Source: Lachnoclostridium sp. UBA903 | GTDB taxonomy: Bacteria; Bacillota; Clostridia; Lachnospirales; Lachnospiraceae | Assembly (NCBI GenBank): GCA_002294045.1 | Contig: DBEP01000080.1 | Location: 957-29,365 of the forward strand | DNA length: 28,409 bases | Direction of reading: 5' to 3' | In this document: in pieces, positions 1 to 9,061 of the stretch | How the letters are laid out: every line of letters begins with the position of its first letter | Position numbering within the stretch: position 1 is the stretch's first letter | Translations under genes and position numbers: made by a program | Notes under the pieces: generated by a model | What the model saw: only the letters and a program-made list of their open reading frames with translations | Told to the model about the DNA's origin: nothing | Databases searched by the model: none

Positions 1-43
1 GCTTTGCAAACTCTTTTTCATTGTAATATAGAATATTTTTCAT
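1..43 (-). CDS. Start of an unidentified protein, truncated by window edge
   Basis: Fourteen codons are visible, reading MKNILYYNEKEFAK and then leaving the window. The ATG (41-43) overlaps the TGA stop (40-42) of the upstream AraC-GH39 gene in the ATGA arrangement typical of translational coupling. An AAGGA ribosome site lies about 7 bases upstream, inside the previous gene. The position implies co-transcription with the regulator and probably a role in the same carbohydrate pathway, for example another glycosidase. The visible residues are too few to assign a family. Confidence 0.6.
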   Translation of the reverse strand, partial: MKNILYYNEKEFAK

Positions 44-2586
44 GTCAATCCTTGGCCCTGCAATTTATTTCCATCCTGCGTTTGTTCTGACCAGGGCTGT
101 TTATTTATAAGAATTAATCTTATTTCGTGAGGCTTTAAATTCGCATAATAATTTAGACTGTTATTGGTAACCTCCATATGTACCTTATTCAGTTTCGGCA
201 TGGAGCGGCCTTTTAAGAGTCCTATTTCTTCTTCCGTGTTAAGAGGAAGAGCGCCCATCCTTACCCATTCGTCAAAAGCACTGCCTTGCTCCCGGTTTAC
301 AATCTGTTCCGTCAGAATATAATTTCCGTTTTCCATATGGGACAGAACAAAGTCAAACTCCAGCGAATTCGAATCAATGATTGCATTATATCGTTCCATA
401 AAAGATACGTTAAATAAGATTCCCTGGGCATATAAGGGTGACACATGGGAGTAATTATATAAAATAATGGCATAATCATCCCTTTGGTTGGTAGTGACAA
501 AATAACCGTCTCCTTTCTCCACCAGGGTATCCATTAATTTATTTAGAAAAGTGAAGGCGTAATAGGCAGGTTTTTTAATTCCGTTGCAGGTAAACAGGCC
601 CAATTCGCCGTGAAATTCCTCGTTGGATAAAGGCAGCTCTTCCATAGTATCGGATAAGCACCAATTGCCGAAACTGTCCACCGCATCGTAATTTTCCAAT
701 ATATTTTTAACAATGTAAGCCGAACGGTAGCAGGTATCGTTGAGCCAATCCCTGTGGGAGGAAGTGGAAGACCATTCCGTTATATAGGTCGGAAGTTTCG
801 GATACCTGGCAATATTTTTCTTATAGCATTCAAGGGTATGGGCTATGTAGTCCGGGTCATCCGATAAGATAATGCGGTCATTTTCCCCGCTTTCCCCGGA
901 GGATTCCCCTAAAGTGGCAAGATCTTTGGTAGTTGAAGTCTTAACGGGATAACAGTGGATATTATAAAAATCCGGGTAGCAGCTATTTGTTTTGCAGTAG
1001 TTTAGAAAATCATAGAATTCCGAACCGGAGAAACTAAGTGAACCATAGGAGGGACTGCCGAAACGTAAAAGGGAATCACATTCTTTTACGCTATTTCTGG
1101 TGATACGGTATAATTCGTAAGCGATTTCATCCTTTTCAAAAGCAAATGCATAGGGTTTATACGGTGAATTCCAGAAAGTAAAAAGCCAGGTTCTGACCTC
1201 GCACAGGCCGTAGCGCATAATAATATGCCTGGTCAGTTCCCTTATGGTATATGCCCATTTCCCGTAATGATTCGGTTCGCTTAATATGACAGGATTATAG
1301 AATATGGTTGATTTTGGGTCTTTTGCAAGGAGCTTCGGCATAAAAGAAAACTGAATCAGCGGCTTTAAACCGATGGAAAGCAAAAAATCCAGGACTTCAT
1401 CCACATAGTGAAAGGTAAGGCAGGGGTTGCCTTGCTTGTCTTCATTGTACAGCATCATGGAATCATCCAGAATGCCATGGAATTTAATATAGCGAAAACC
1501 GATTTCCTTCTGCAGGGTAATTAATTCCGCCTGTATACGCCGCATCAGAATTTCCTTTGCCCTTCCCACACCGGTAAAAACTTTAAAGGTATGGTAAAGG
1601 GTGCCTTTCTGGTTTTTGGCATTCACATCAAGTATGTTTAATAAAGAAGACGGTTCCGGATTTTGGTTCTTTGCATAATTACCGGTATCCAGATATTCGC
1701 CCAGTTTATTCAGAAAGTCATGCTGTTCGATAAATAAATAATCTTTTTGGGCTTTTGCACCCTTATTTTTGTTTTCTTTCCGGTACTCTTTCTGATATTG
1801 TTTCGGAAGCATACCATATTCTTTCTTAAAACGGCTTACAAAATACCGGCTGTTGGCAAAGCCGTTATTTGCCGCAATCTGTTCAATTGTCAGATTCGTA
1901 TTGATTAAATCATATACGGCATGATTCATACGTATGCCGGTCAGAAAATTAAAAAAACTGACCCCCATGTTTTTTTCAAAAAAGTGGGATAAATAAGAAG
2001 CCGACAGGTATTCCCTCTCCGCAACGGAATGCAGGGTTATGTTTTCCGTATAATTATCGTTTAAATATTCTATAATTCCCTTTAATCTTTTTAAATTTTT
2101 GGATTTTTTCCCGGCCGGTTTTGTACCCGTGGATTTGAAATTTTTGACCAGCTCGTAAAGCAGATGATAAGAATGTGATATACACAGCAGATCATCACAA
2201 TCGATAATGTTATAATTCAAATAAATCAATTGTGCGATAATTTTTTTTAATTCCAGAAATCTGGATTTGTTGTGATACACGGAAGAATTACATTGAAAAT
2301 AAGTGGATTCATTCATCCATTTTTTAAAATAACTGTGTTTAATCTGCAGAACGGCAGTTACGTTGTTATTGCTGCGGATTTCGTGGAGCTGGTTGCTGTT
2401 GATTAACAGAATATCATCTTCTTTCAGATGATAGGTATCTGTTTCCAGTATGACAGAAAGGTCACCGCTTAATACCAGGTAAATTTCCATACTGCCGTGC
2501 CAGTGCCTGGTAGTGTTCTCCAGCCTCTGAATACGTATCTTAATCGGAACATCCTTCTCATATTCAATAGTTTCGTGTTTGTACAT
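40..2586 (-). CDS. AraC-family regulator fused to a GH39-like glycosidase domain
   Basis: 848 residues. Residues about 10-95 form an AraC-type cupin sensor (RHWHGSMEIYLVLSG). Residues about 165-275 form the two-helix-turn-helix AraC DNA-binding domain (ITLHSVAEREYLSASYLSHF, then TIEQIAANNGFANSRYF). From about 300 to 700 the protein resembles GH39 beta-xylosidases, including a TEW motif with the expected nucleophile E604. The expected acid/base motif WNEP reads W472-N473-S474-P475, so the acid/base glutamate is absent and catalysis is doubtful. My inference is that the domain binds a xylose-type ligand and controls the divergent ABC importer (2911-9061), the coupled downstream gene, or both. 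A GAGGAGG ribosome site precedes ATG 2586. No signal peptide or membrane segment is visible, so it is cytoplasmic. The AraC part is certain; the GH39 assignment is strong; the sensor role is inference. Confidence 0.88.
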   Translation of the reverse strand: MYKHETIEYEKDVPIKIRIQRLENTTRHWHGSMEIYLVLSGDLSVILETDTYHLKEDDILLINSNQLHEIRSNNNVTAVLQIKHSYFKKWMNESTYFQCNSSVYHNKSRFLELKKIIAQLIYLNYNIIDCDDLLCISHSYHLLYELVKNFKSTGTKPAGKKSKNLKRLKGIIEYLNDNYTENITLHSVAEREYLSASYLSHFFEKNMGVSFFNFLTGIRMNHAVYDLINTNLTIEQIAANNGFANSRYFVSRFKKEYGMLPKQYQKEYRKENKNKGAKAQKDYLFIEQHDFLNKLGEYLDTGNYAKNQNPEPSSLLNILDVNAKNQKGTLYHTFKVFTGVGRAKEILMRRIQAELITLQKEIGFRYIKFHGILDDSMMLYNEDKQGNPCLTFHYVDEVLDFLLSIGLKPLIQFSFMPKLLAKDPKSTIFYNPVILSEPNHYGKWAYTIRELTRHIIMRYGLCEVRTWLFTFWNSPYKPYAFAFEKDEIAYELYRITRNSVKECDSLLRFGSPSYGSLSFSGSEFYDFLNYCKTNSCYPDFYNIHCYPVKTSTTKDLATLGESSGESGENDRIILSDDPDYIAHTLECYKKNIARYPKLPTYITEWSSTSSHRDWLNDTCYRSAYIVKNILENYDAVDSFGNWCLSDTMEELPLSNEEFHGELGLFTCNGIKKPAYYAFTFLNKLMDTLVEKGDGYFVTTNQRDDYAIILYNYSHVSPLYAQGILFNVSFMERYNAIIDSNSLEFDFVLSHMENGNYILTEQIVNREQGSAFDEWVRMGALPLNTEEEIGLLKGRSMPKLNKVHMEVTNNSLNYYANLKPHEIRLILINKQPWSEQTQDGNKLQGQGLT

Positions 2587-2753
2587 AAATTTTCCTCCTC
2601 ATCTGTTATTTTATGCAATATTAATAAATTATTAGGTAAAAAATAAAAATATTTAAGTAAAAAGATAAATTATTCAAAAAAGTCAAATCTTTATTAAATA
2701 TAAACAAAATCATGTATTATTTTTATATTATATTAAATAATAAATAAAAACAA

Positions 2754-2782
2754 TTTACAAATATAGCTAAATAGTGTATAAA
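2754..2782 (+). promoter_or_regulatory. Predicted sigma-A promoter of the ABC importer operon
   Basis: TTTACA (2754-2759), a 17-base spacer and TATAAA (2777-2782). Each hexamer matches 5 of 6 consensus bases. The expected start near 2789 gives a leader of about 120 bases before the lipoprotein gene. The surrounding AT richness makes chance matches likelier than usual. Confidence 0.5.
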
Positions 2783-2861
2783 AAATGTACAAAATAAATA
2801 TAAATCAGCATGGATTTATTCTACAATATATATTAAAATATGTAAATAGAAAGCTTAACAA

Positions 2862-2880
2862 AAGTTAAGTTATCTAACTT
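2862..2880. promoter_or_regulatory. Inverted repeat, possible operator upstream of the importer
   Basis: AAGTTA and TAACTT arms are separated by 7 bases and lie between the predicted promoter and the start codon of the binding protein. The position would suit an operator or a weak leader hairpin. The arms are short and AT-rich, so chance cannot be excluded. Confidence 0.25.
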
Positions 2881-2910
2881 CAAATCATATCTAAATACGG
2901 GAGGTAAAAA

Positions 2911-4788
2911 ATGAAAAGAAGTAAGTATTTAACAGCTATTTTATTGGTAATGATATTAACCGTTACGTCATTACTTGCCGGTTGTAAGAAGAGCGATACG
3001 GCAGATACATCCGGTGAAGCAGGAGACACGACAGAAGCTACAACTACGGAGCCCACTGAGGCTGCGACTCCGGAACCGACGGCCGCAGCAGGGGATGCGG
3101 CCAGCGTTGCGGCTTCCCTTCCGAGAAATGAGACCCTTTATTTCTCCGGACAGCAATGGGGCGCTATTAATGACTACAATCCGTTTTCCAGTAACCCGAA
3201 CAACTGGTGGGTAGAACAGAATGATGACGCCAGAGTAATGGTTTATGAAACATTATTTATGTACAATCAAAATGACGGCAAGTTATATGGCCTGCTGGCA
3301 ACAGATTATGAGCAGGGCGATGACGGAGCCTTTACCATTCACCTGAATCAGGACGCTCACTGGAGCGACGGGACACCGGTTACTTCCGAGGATGTTGTAT
3401 ATACTTTTGATGCCCATAAAAGACTGGAAACAGTTCAAAGCGGCATGTGGACCTACATAGATTCCGTAACGGCTTCTGATACCCAAACAGTTGTTATTAC
3501 CCCCAACAAAGATAATTACAATCCTTTGAAGATTCTTGAAGTACTGCCCAAGCTATATATTGTCAACAAGGCTCAGATGTCCCAGCTGGAAGCTGATAAC
3601 GGAAATGACAAAGATAAAATCAAAACAGACAAAAATGAAAATCTGATTGCTTCCGGTCCGTACAAACCTTATTATGATGATGAAACTAAAGTAGTTGTAG
3701 TCAGAGATGACAATTACTGGGGCCAGGCAGATTCCATGTGGGGAAAACTTCCCGTACCGAAATATCTGGCACACAATATCTTTATCGATAATAACGCAGG
3801 TGCGATTGCTTTTGAACAGGGCGAAGTAGACGTATCCCAGCAGTTTATGTCGGAGATATGGAAAATGTGGGAGGATGGCAAGCCGGTTTCCACCTATCTT
3901 GATGAGGCACCATATTATGAGTGCGTAGCACTTCCCACCGCTATCTTTAATGTAACAAAACCTGGACTTGACCAGGTGGCAGTCAGAAAAGCCCTTGCCA
4001 TGGCTACCGATTACGAGCAGATTGCCTCAACCGCCATGAGCGGATATACCCCTTTAATGAGTGACGCGCCTCCGTCTCTGATGAACCCTACCACTCCGGA
4101 ACGTGCTTTAATTGATGAAGCACAGTTAAAAGACTTGCAGTGGGTAGGCAAACAGATTGATGAAGCAAAGGCTTTACTGGACGAAGCAGGCATCAAGGAT
4201 ACCGACGGAGACGGATACCGTGAATACAACGGAAAGAAAATAGAATTTACGGTACAATGCCCGTCCGGCTGGACCGACTGGAATTCGGCGCTTGAAATGG
4301 TTGCTGCCGCCGGCCAGGCAATCGGACTGGATGTATCCACCCTTTGGACCACCGCCGCAGAATGGACCACCAATTACCGTACCGGCAATTTTGATGTGAT
4401 TATGTTTAGCTATGCCGGAGCCAGCATTTCCAATCCATGGACCCGCAGTTTTCAGACCCTGCACAGTACTCCTGCAAAAGTGGGTGAAAATGCGGAGTGG
4501 GGTTATGGCCGCTACAGTAATTCAAGAGCGGATGAGATTATCGACCAGATTCCGACCGAAACGGATGAATCGAAATTAAAAGAATTATATACGGAATTAA
4601 ATAAGATTTATTTAACCGACGTACCTTGTTTCGCATTAATGTATCGTCCGGGCCTGTTCCATACGGTTAACGAATCCGTGTGGACCGGATTCCCTCAAGC
4701 GGACGACGGCAGTAATATACCACCTACAGTTCTGACAGACGGCTATGGTATTGCAGGATTATATAATCTGACATTAACGGCAGAATAG
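2911..4788 (+). CDS. ABC importer substrate-binding lipoprotein (SBP_bac_5 family)
   Basis: 625 residues with a lipoprotein signal peptide: basic start MKRSK, hydrophobic core, and lipobox LLAGC with the acylated cysteine at C25. A Thr/Glu/Pro-rich linker follows (about 30-70), then a family 5 extracellular solute-binding domain (motifs DAHWSDGTPVTSEDVVYTFD and AVRKALAMATDYEQIAS). A DTDGDGYREYNGKKIEF segment near residue 430 is typical of these proteins. It should sit on the outer face of the membrane and deliver ligand to the two permeases. The family binds peptides, nickel or oligosaccharides. The flanking glycosidase-like genes favour oligosaccharides, which is inference. GGGAGG precedes ATG 2911. 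A hairpin immediately downstream probably limits transcription of the following genes. Confidence 0.93.
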   Translation: MKRSKYLTAILLVMILTVTSLLAGCKKSDTADTSGEAGDTTEATTTEPTEAATPEPTAAAGDAASVAASLPRNETLYFSGQQWGAINDYNPFSSNPNNWWVEQNDDARVMVYETLFMYNQNDGKLYGLLATDYEQGDDGAFTIHLNQDAHWSDGTPVTSEDVVYTFDAHKRLETVQSGMWTYIDSVTASDTQTVVITPNKDNYNPLKILEVLPKLYIVNKAQMSQLEADNGNDKDKIKTDKNENLIASGPYKPYYDDETKVVVVRDDNYWGQADSMWGKLPVPKYLAHNIFIDNNAGAIAFEQGEVDVSQQFMSEIWKMWEDGKPVSTYLDEAPYYECVALPTAIFNVTKPGLDQVAVRKALAMATDYEQIASTAMSGYTPLMSDAPPSLMNPTTPERALIDEAQLKDLQWVGKQIDEAKALLDEAGIKDTDGDGYREYNGKKIEFTVQCPSGWTDWNSALEMVAAAGQAIGLDVSTLWTTAAEWTTNYRTGNFDVIMFSYAGASISNPWTRSFQTLHSTPAKVGENAEWGYGRYSNSRADEIIDQIPTETDESKLKELYTELNKIYLTDVPCFALMYRPGLFHTVNESVWTGFPQADDGSNIPPTVLTDGYGIAGLYNLTLTAE

Positions 4789-4814
4789 TTTTGAATAGGT
4801 AAAAAATTGCTATT

Positions 4815-4865
4815 AGCGGTCATGATTTGATAGGAAAAGAGCAGGTAAATTCATGACCGCTTTTT
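4815..4865 (+). terminator. Hairpin terminator or attenuator after the binding-protein gene
   Basis: Arms AGCGGTCATGA (4815-4825) and TCATGACCGCT (4851-4861) pair perfectly over 11 bp with a 25-base loop, and a short T run follows. It lies between the lipoprotein gene and the permease genes of what is otherwise one operon. A partial terminator or 3'-stabilising hairpin here is the usual way to keep binding protein in excess over membrane components. Confidence 0.65.
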
Positions 4866-4952
4866 ACAGTATAGGTATTCTTGCATTTGACAGAATGGAA
4901 GCTTCCGTAAAATGAACCGGAAGCGCCGACCAATGAAACGAGGTGTTTAGAT

Positions 4953-5957
4953 TTGAAAGGTTATGTTAAGTATTTTTCAGGTAAAATAGCATGGTATCTG
5001 CTGACTTTGGTAATTGCTGTTTTTCTCAATTTCTTATTACCGCGCCTGACCCCGGGGAATCCTGTAGCAACCATAGCCAGTAAGGCGGTTACCGGTATGA
5101 CGGATGCAAATGCCATACAAAAGGTTTATGAAGATTACACCAGATTGTTCGGGCTTGATAAATCCATTCCGGAACAATTCGTATTATATATTTCTAATCT
5201 CTTAAAAGGAGATATGGGAGTTTCCTTTTCCTATTTCCCAAGGGAAGTAACCGATTTGATCGGTTCGGCCGTCGGCTGGACCGTTGCTCTCCAGCTTCCG
5301 GCAATTTTGGTCGGATGGTTTCTTGGTAATTTATTGGGAGCCGTTGCCGCATATATCAAAGGTTCCTTTGATAAGGTCATTTTTCCCATATTCCTGTTTA
5401 TAAGTAACATACCTGCTTTTGGTATGGCAATTATTATACTGTTTGTATTCGGTATCTATTTAAAATGGTTCCCGACCAGCGGCGGATACGGCTTTGATTT
5501 AATTCCGGCATGGAACCTGAACTTTATATTATCCGTTATCCGGCATTACCAGATGCCTTTCTGGTCCATTGTATTAATTACCATAGGCGGCCAGGCTATC
5601 GGCATGAGGTCCATGTCCATATATGAATTAAATGCCGACTATGTAAAATACAGCCGTTTTTTAGGCATCAAGGATAGAGTAATTGTGAAATACGTGTTCC
5701 GTAACGCCATGCTTCCGCAGATAACCGGACTTGCACTTTCTCTTGGCACCATGGTGGGGGGAGCGCTGGTAGCCGAAATGATTTTCAGCTATCCGGGCCT
5801 TGGTACAAGAATGTTAAATGCGGTTACCGGTCAGGATTTTCCGGTTATATCCGGCTGCACATTAATTATTACCATAGGCGTATTGCTGGCAAATCTTGCT
5901 GTTGAAATTCTGTATGGTTTCATTGATCCCAGAATTAAAGCGGCACAACAGGACTGA
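4953..5957 (+). CDS. ABC importer permease, DppB/OppB type
   Basis: 334 residues, integral membrane. An N-terminal helix (about 12-32, WYLLTLVIAVFLNFLLPRLTPGNP) is followed by an extracytoplasmic stretch. The binding-protein-dependent transport domain with about five further helices spans residues 95-330. The EAA loop that docks on the ATPase is visible around ADYVKYSRFLGIKDRVIVKY. It should pair with the next gene's product to form the channel. The start is a TTG (4953-4955) preceded by AGGTG seven bases upstream. It is 164 bases downstream of the lipoprotein gene, across the hairpin at 4815-4865, and 25 bases upstream of the second permease. The family is clear; the substrate is not. Confidence 0.93.
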   Translation: MKGYVKYFSGKIAWYLLTLVIAVFLNFLLPRLTPGNPVATIASKAVTGMTDANAIQKVYEDYTRLFGLDKSIPEQFVLYISNLLKGDMGVSFSYFPREVTDLIGSAVGWTVALQLPAILVGWFLGNLLGAVAAYIKGSFDKVIFPIFLFISNIPAFGMAIIILFVFGIYLKWFPTSGGYGFDLIPAWNLNFILSVIRHYQMPFWSIVLITIGGQAIGMRSMSIYELNADYVKYSRFLGIKDRVIVKYVFRNAMLPQITGLALSLGTMVGGALVAEMIFSYPGLGTRMLNAVTGQDFPVISGCTLIITIGVLLANLAVEILYGFIDPRIKAAQQD

Positions 5958-5982
5958 AATATAAAAGAATGAGAGGTGCAAA

Positions 5983-7236
5983 ATGAAACATCAATTACAG
6001 CTTATATTTAGATCTCAGAAATTTATAACCGGTTTTGTCATCTTTGCAGCAATTCTTTTAACAACAATTATTTATCCTCTGTTGGTTACGAGAAATCCGC
6101 TGGAAATGGTAGGAGGTTTATTTTACAGACCGGGAACCTATATAAGTGTAACGGATACCGTGGATATGGACGCCTACAAAATCAATATGGATGTTGTGGC
6201 AGGTAAGCTGGCAAAGTCGGTAACGGCAGAAGAACAGCAGCTTATGAGAGACTGGCTGTTAAAATACGGTACCGACGTTAAGCCAGAAGAAGTGGAGGAT
6301 GCAAAGGAAGCCTATGATATTATTGAGCTTTGGCTGCGCAATTATGATGAAACCGCTAATATGGCAGGTGTTACAAAAGCCTTAAAAAATCAGTATGTAA
6401 GATTATATAAAAAAGTAGAGAATATTCTGAATTCAGAAGGATATACGGTATTTCAGAAAAATATAGAAACAGGAGAGCTGGAGGAAGTGACGGCAATCGG
6501 AACCGGAGAATTTGTCAATATAAAGGATATTCCCAATCAGATAACATTTCCCCTGGGAACCGACAATTTCGGCAGGGACGTACTTACGGAGCTGGTAGCG
6601 GCCATTAAAACGTCTTTAAAGATTGGTTTGCTTGCCGGTACCGTAGCGACGGCAATCGGTTTGACGCTGGGGCTGTTAGCCGGTTATGTGGGAGGATGGG
6701 TTGATAATATCATTACCTTTATCACCAACATGTTTACGGTAATTCCCTCTTTTATTATCCTGATTTTAATTGCCTCCGGCCTGGGGCAGGCCGGAAGAGG
6801 TGCCATGCTGGTTGCTGCGGTTATCGGACTGACGTCGTGGCCATGGACCTGCAGATCCGTAAGGGCCCAGACGATTTCTTTAAGAAACAGGGATCATGTT
6901 AACCTGTCCAAACTTTCCGGACACAGCTTACCCAGAATCATATTGACGGATATTCTGCCCTATGTGGCTTCCTATGTGGTTATGGCCTATATTCTTCAGA
7001 TAGCTTCCGGCATTCTTTCCGAAGCCCAGTTATCCATGATAGGTCTTGGACCAAGTACAAATAAAGTGGCGACACTGGGGCTGATGATGAACTGGGCCAT
7101 GCAGTTTCAGGCACCCCTGTCAGGTGCATGGTGGGCATTCATACCCGTTGTTCTTTCCATAGCACTGATATCATTTTCGCTTAACTTAATGAACACGGGT
7201 CTTGACCAGGTATTCAACCCGCAGCTGAGAGAATAG
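5983..7236 (+). CDS. ABC importer permease, DppC/OppC type with long insert
   Basis: 417 residues, longer than the usual ~300 for DppC. A first helix (about 17-37) is followed by an insert of roughly 130 mostly polar residues (about 45-175), predicted outside the membrane. Then comes the DppC signature PLGTDNFGRDVLTEL and a transport domain with about five helices (about 205-405). The EAA region includes NRDHVNLSKLSGHSLPRIIL. The insert may contact the large binding lipoprotein; this is inference. GAGAGG precedes ATG 5983. The gene ends 11 bases before the first ATPase gene, so the genes are co-transcribed. Confidence 0.92.
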   Translation: MKHQLQLIFRSQKFITGFVIFAAILLTTIIYPLLVTRNPLEMVGGLFYRPGTYISVTDTVDMDAYKINMDVVAGKLAKSVTAEEQQLMRDWLLKYGTDVKPEEVEDAKEAYDIIELWLRNYDETANMAGVTKALKNQYVRLYKKVENILNSEGYTVFQKNIETGELEEVTAIGTGEFVNIKDIPNQITFPLGTDNFGRDVLTELVAAIKTSLKIGLLAGTVATAIGLTLGLLAGYVGGWVDNIITFITNMFTVIPSFIILILIASGLGQAGRGAMLVAAVIGLTSWPWTCRSVRAQTISLRNRDHVNLSKLSGHSLPRIILTDILPYVASYVVMAYILQIASGILSEAQLSMIGLGPSTNKVATLGLMMNWAMQFQAPLSGAWWAFIPVVLSIALISFSLNLMNTGLDQVFNPQLRE

Positions 7237-7247
7237 GGGGACTTAAT

Positions 7248-8249
7248 ATGGGAAAGATTATGCTGGAAGTTAATAATTTAAAAACAAAATATATTACAAG
7301 ATTTCATGAAAGTGTTTATGCCGTTGACGGTGTATCCTTAAAACTGGAGGAAGGCAAATCCCTTGGTATTGCAGGTGAATCCGGCTGCGGAAAGTCAACC
7401 CTGGCATTAAGTCTTATGGGATATTATTTTGCGCCGCTTCATTATATGGAAGGGACTATTATAGTAGACGGCAAGAATATTTCGGAGATGACACCGGACC
7501 AGGTCCGCAAAACCGTATTGGGCACCGAAATTTCCTACATTCCCCAGGCTGCCATGAACGCATTAAATCCGACACAGAAAATTATACGTTTTATTGAGGA
7601 TGTGATTCATGCGCACGATCCCAAAATGCCAAATAATATGATTTACGACCTGGCAAGGGAAAGGTTTGAAGTTTTAAATTTACCCAAAGAGGTACTGGAA
7701 AAACATGCGGTTGAATTATCCGGCGGTATGAAACAGCGTACCGTAATAGCCATATCCACGATTCTTTCACCCAAGGTTCTGATTGCGGATGAACCGTCCT
7801 CCGCATTGGACGTTTCTTCCCAGAAAGTGGTTATCAAAATGCTTCGTGACCTTATGAATAAGGGTTTTATCAAATGCATGATATTTATTACCCATGAGCT
7901 GCCTCTGCTCTATAATGTAACGGATGACATTATGGTTATGTATGCGGGACAGATTGTTGAAAAGGGTACCGCAAAAGAAATGGTATTTGATCCGCTTCAT
8001 CCCTATTCCAAGGGCCTTATGGGCTCTATTATAGTTCCGGAAGCCGGTACAAGGGATGTGAAGCTGACTTCCATACCGGGAACGCCTCCCAACCTTAAAA
8101 AACCGCCGGCCGGCTGCCGGTTTGCAGAACGCTGCAGATACGCACAGGCAGCCTGCAAAGTACAGGGCATTGAGGAAGTGCATTTGGAAGACGGCAGAAT
8201 ATACCGGTGCATTCTGGAACAGAATCGGCTGAAGGAGGTAGGAAAGTAA
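7248..8249 (+). CDS. ABC importer ATPase, DppD/OppD type
   Basis: 333 residues, a cytoplasmic nucleotide-binding subunit. The Walker A motif GESGCGKST is at 43-51 (K49), the signature LSGG at 157-160 and Walker B VLIADE at 177-182, followed by the H-loop in IFITHE. The C-terminal oligopeptide-transporter extension is present, with HPYSKGLMGSI and a cysteine cluster (CRFAERCRYAQAAC), which in this family can hold an iron-sulfur cluster. All catalytic motifs are intact. GGGGG precedes ATG 7248. Its TAA overlaps the ATG of the next gene by one base (TAATG), indicating coupling. Confidence 0.95.
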   Translation: MGKIMLEVNNLKTKYITRFHESVYAVDGVSLKLEEGKSLGIAGESGCGKSTLALSLMGYYFAPLHYMEGTIIVDGKNISEMTPDQVRKTVLGTEISYIPQAAMNALNPTQKIIRFIEDVIHAHDPKMPNNMIYDLARERFEVLNLPKEVLEKHAVELSGGMKQRTVIAISTILSPKVLIADEPSSALDVSSQKVVIKMLRDLMNKGFIKCMIFITHELPLLYNVTDDIMVMYAGQIVEKGTAKEMVFDPLHPYSKGLMGSIIVPEAGTRDVKLTSIPGTPPNLKKPPAGCRFAERCRYAQAACKVQGIEEVHLEDGRIYRCILEQNRLKEVGK

Positions 8250-9061
8250 TGGAGAAATCCAGAGAAATATTGCTTAGCGGTAAAGGTGTAACCAAAGTTT
8301 ATGGGTTTGGCGATAAGAGAACGGTTGCAGTAAATAAAGTAGATTTTGACTTCCATAAAGGGGAAATTGCATCCATAGTTGGTGAAAGCGGCAGCGGGAA
8401 GACAACTCTGGCAAAAATGCTATTAGGGCTACACAGTGTAACATCCGGTGAAATCTTTTATAAGGGAAAGTCAAGGGATATACGCACTTCCCGTAAAAGA
8501 AGAGCTTATTGGAAGGGGATTCAGGCCATATTCCAGGATCCGTTTTCCACCTTTAATGTTTTTAACCGTATCGATACGCTTTTATTGGATTGTATCAACC
8601 TGAGAGGGCAAAAAGATTTACCCTATGATAAAAAAGCAGAGTTAATGGCGGAAGCCTGCAGTTTTGTAAACCTGAAGTTTGCCGAACTGACAAAGAAATA
8701 TCCCTTTGAATTATCCGGAGGCCAGATGCAGAGGCTGATGATAGCCAGAATCTTTTTGTTAAAACCCCAGATACTAATAGCCGACGAACCGACTTCCATG
8801 ATAGATGCCTGCTCCCGTGCAACGATTCTGGATATGTTATTAAAGCTCCGTGACGAAATTGACATGACCATTATATTTATCACCCATGATATCGGTCTTG
8901 CCTATTATGTTTCCGACTCCGTATATATTATGGAGCATGGAGTGTTTGTTGAAAAAGGTACTGCAGATGAAGTAATACTTCAACCGAAGGCAGATTATAC
9001 GAGGAGACTGATAAACGATGTTCCGAAAATATATGAAGAATGGGATTTATCAACGGTTTAG
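8249..9061 (+). CDS. ABC importer ATPase, DppF/OppF type, short form
   Basis: 270 residues from the ATG at 8249. That start is chosen over the upstream in-frame ATG at 8207 because AAGGAGG (8232-8238) sits correctly for it and it overlaps the previous stop by one base. Walker A GESGSGKT is at 45-52, LSGG at 155-158 and Walker B ILIADE at 175-180. It ends soon after the D-loop region, without the C-terminal oligopeptide-transporter extension found in its partner, so it is a short family member. It should heterodimerise with the preceding ATPase. It is the last gene of the importer operon. Confidence 0.93.
   Translation: MEKSREILLSGKGVTKVYGFGDKRTVAVNKVDFDFHKGEIASIVGESGSGKTTLAKMLLGLHSVTSGEIFYKGKSRDIRTSRKRRAYWKGIQAIFQDPFSTFNVFNRIDTLLLDCINLRGQKDLPYDKKAELMAEACSFVNLKFAELTKKYPFELSGGQMQRLMIARIFLLKPQILIADEPTSMIDACSRATILDMLLKLRDEIDMTIIFITHDIGLAYYVSDSVYIMEHGVFVEKGTADEVILQPKADYTRRLINDVPKIYEEWDLSTV

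Larger units (their letters stand above)
2587..2910. other. Divergent AT-rich intergenic region of the carbohydrate locus
   Basis: This 324-base region separates the minus-strand AraC-GH39 gene from the plus-strand importer operon. It is extremely AT-rich and holds no credible ORF. It contains the predicted importer promoter (2754-2782), an inverted repeat AAGTTA-N7-TAACTT (2862-2880) that could be an operator, and the ribosome sites of both flanking genes. It is the natural place for the AraC protein to bind, but no direct-repeat AraC operator stands out. Confidence 0.6.
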
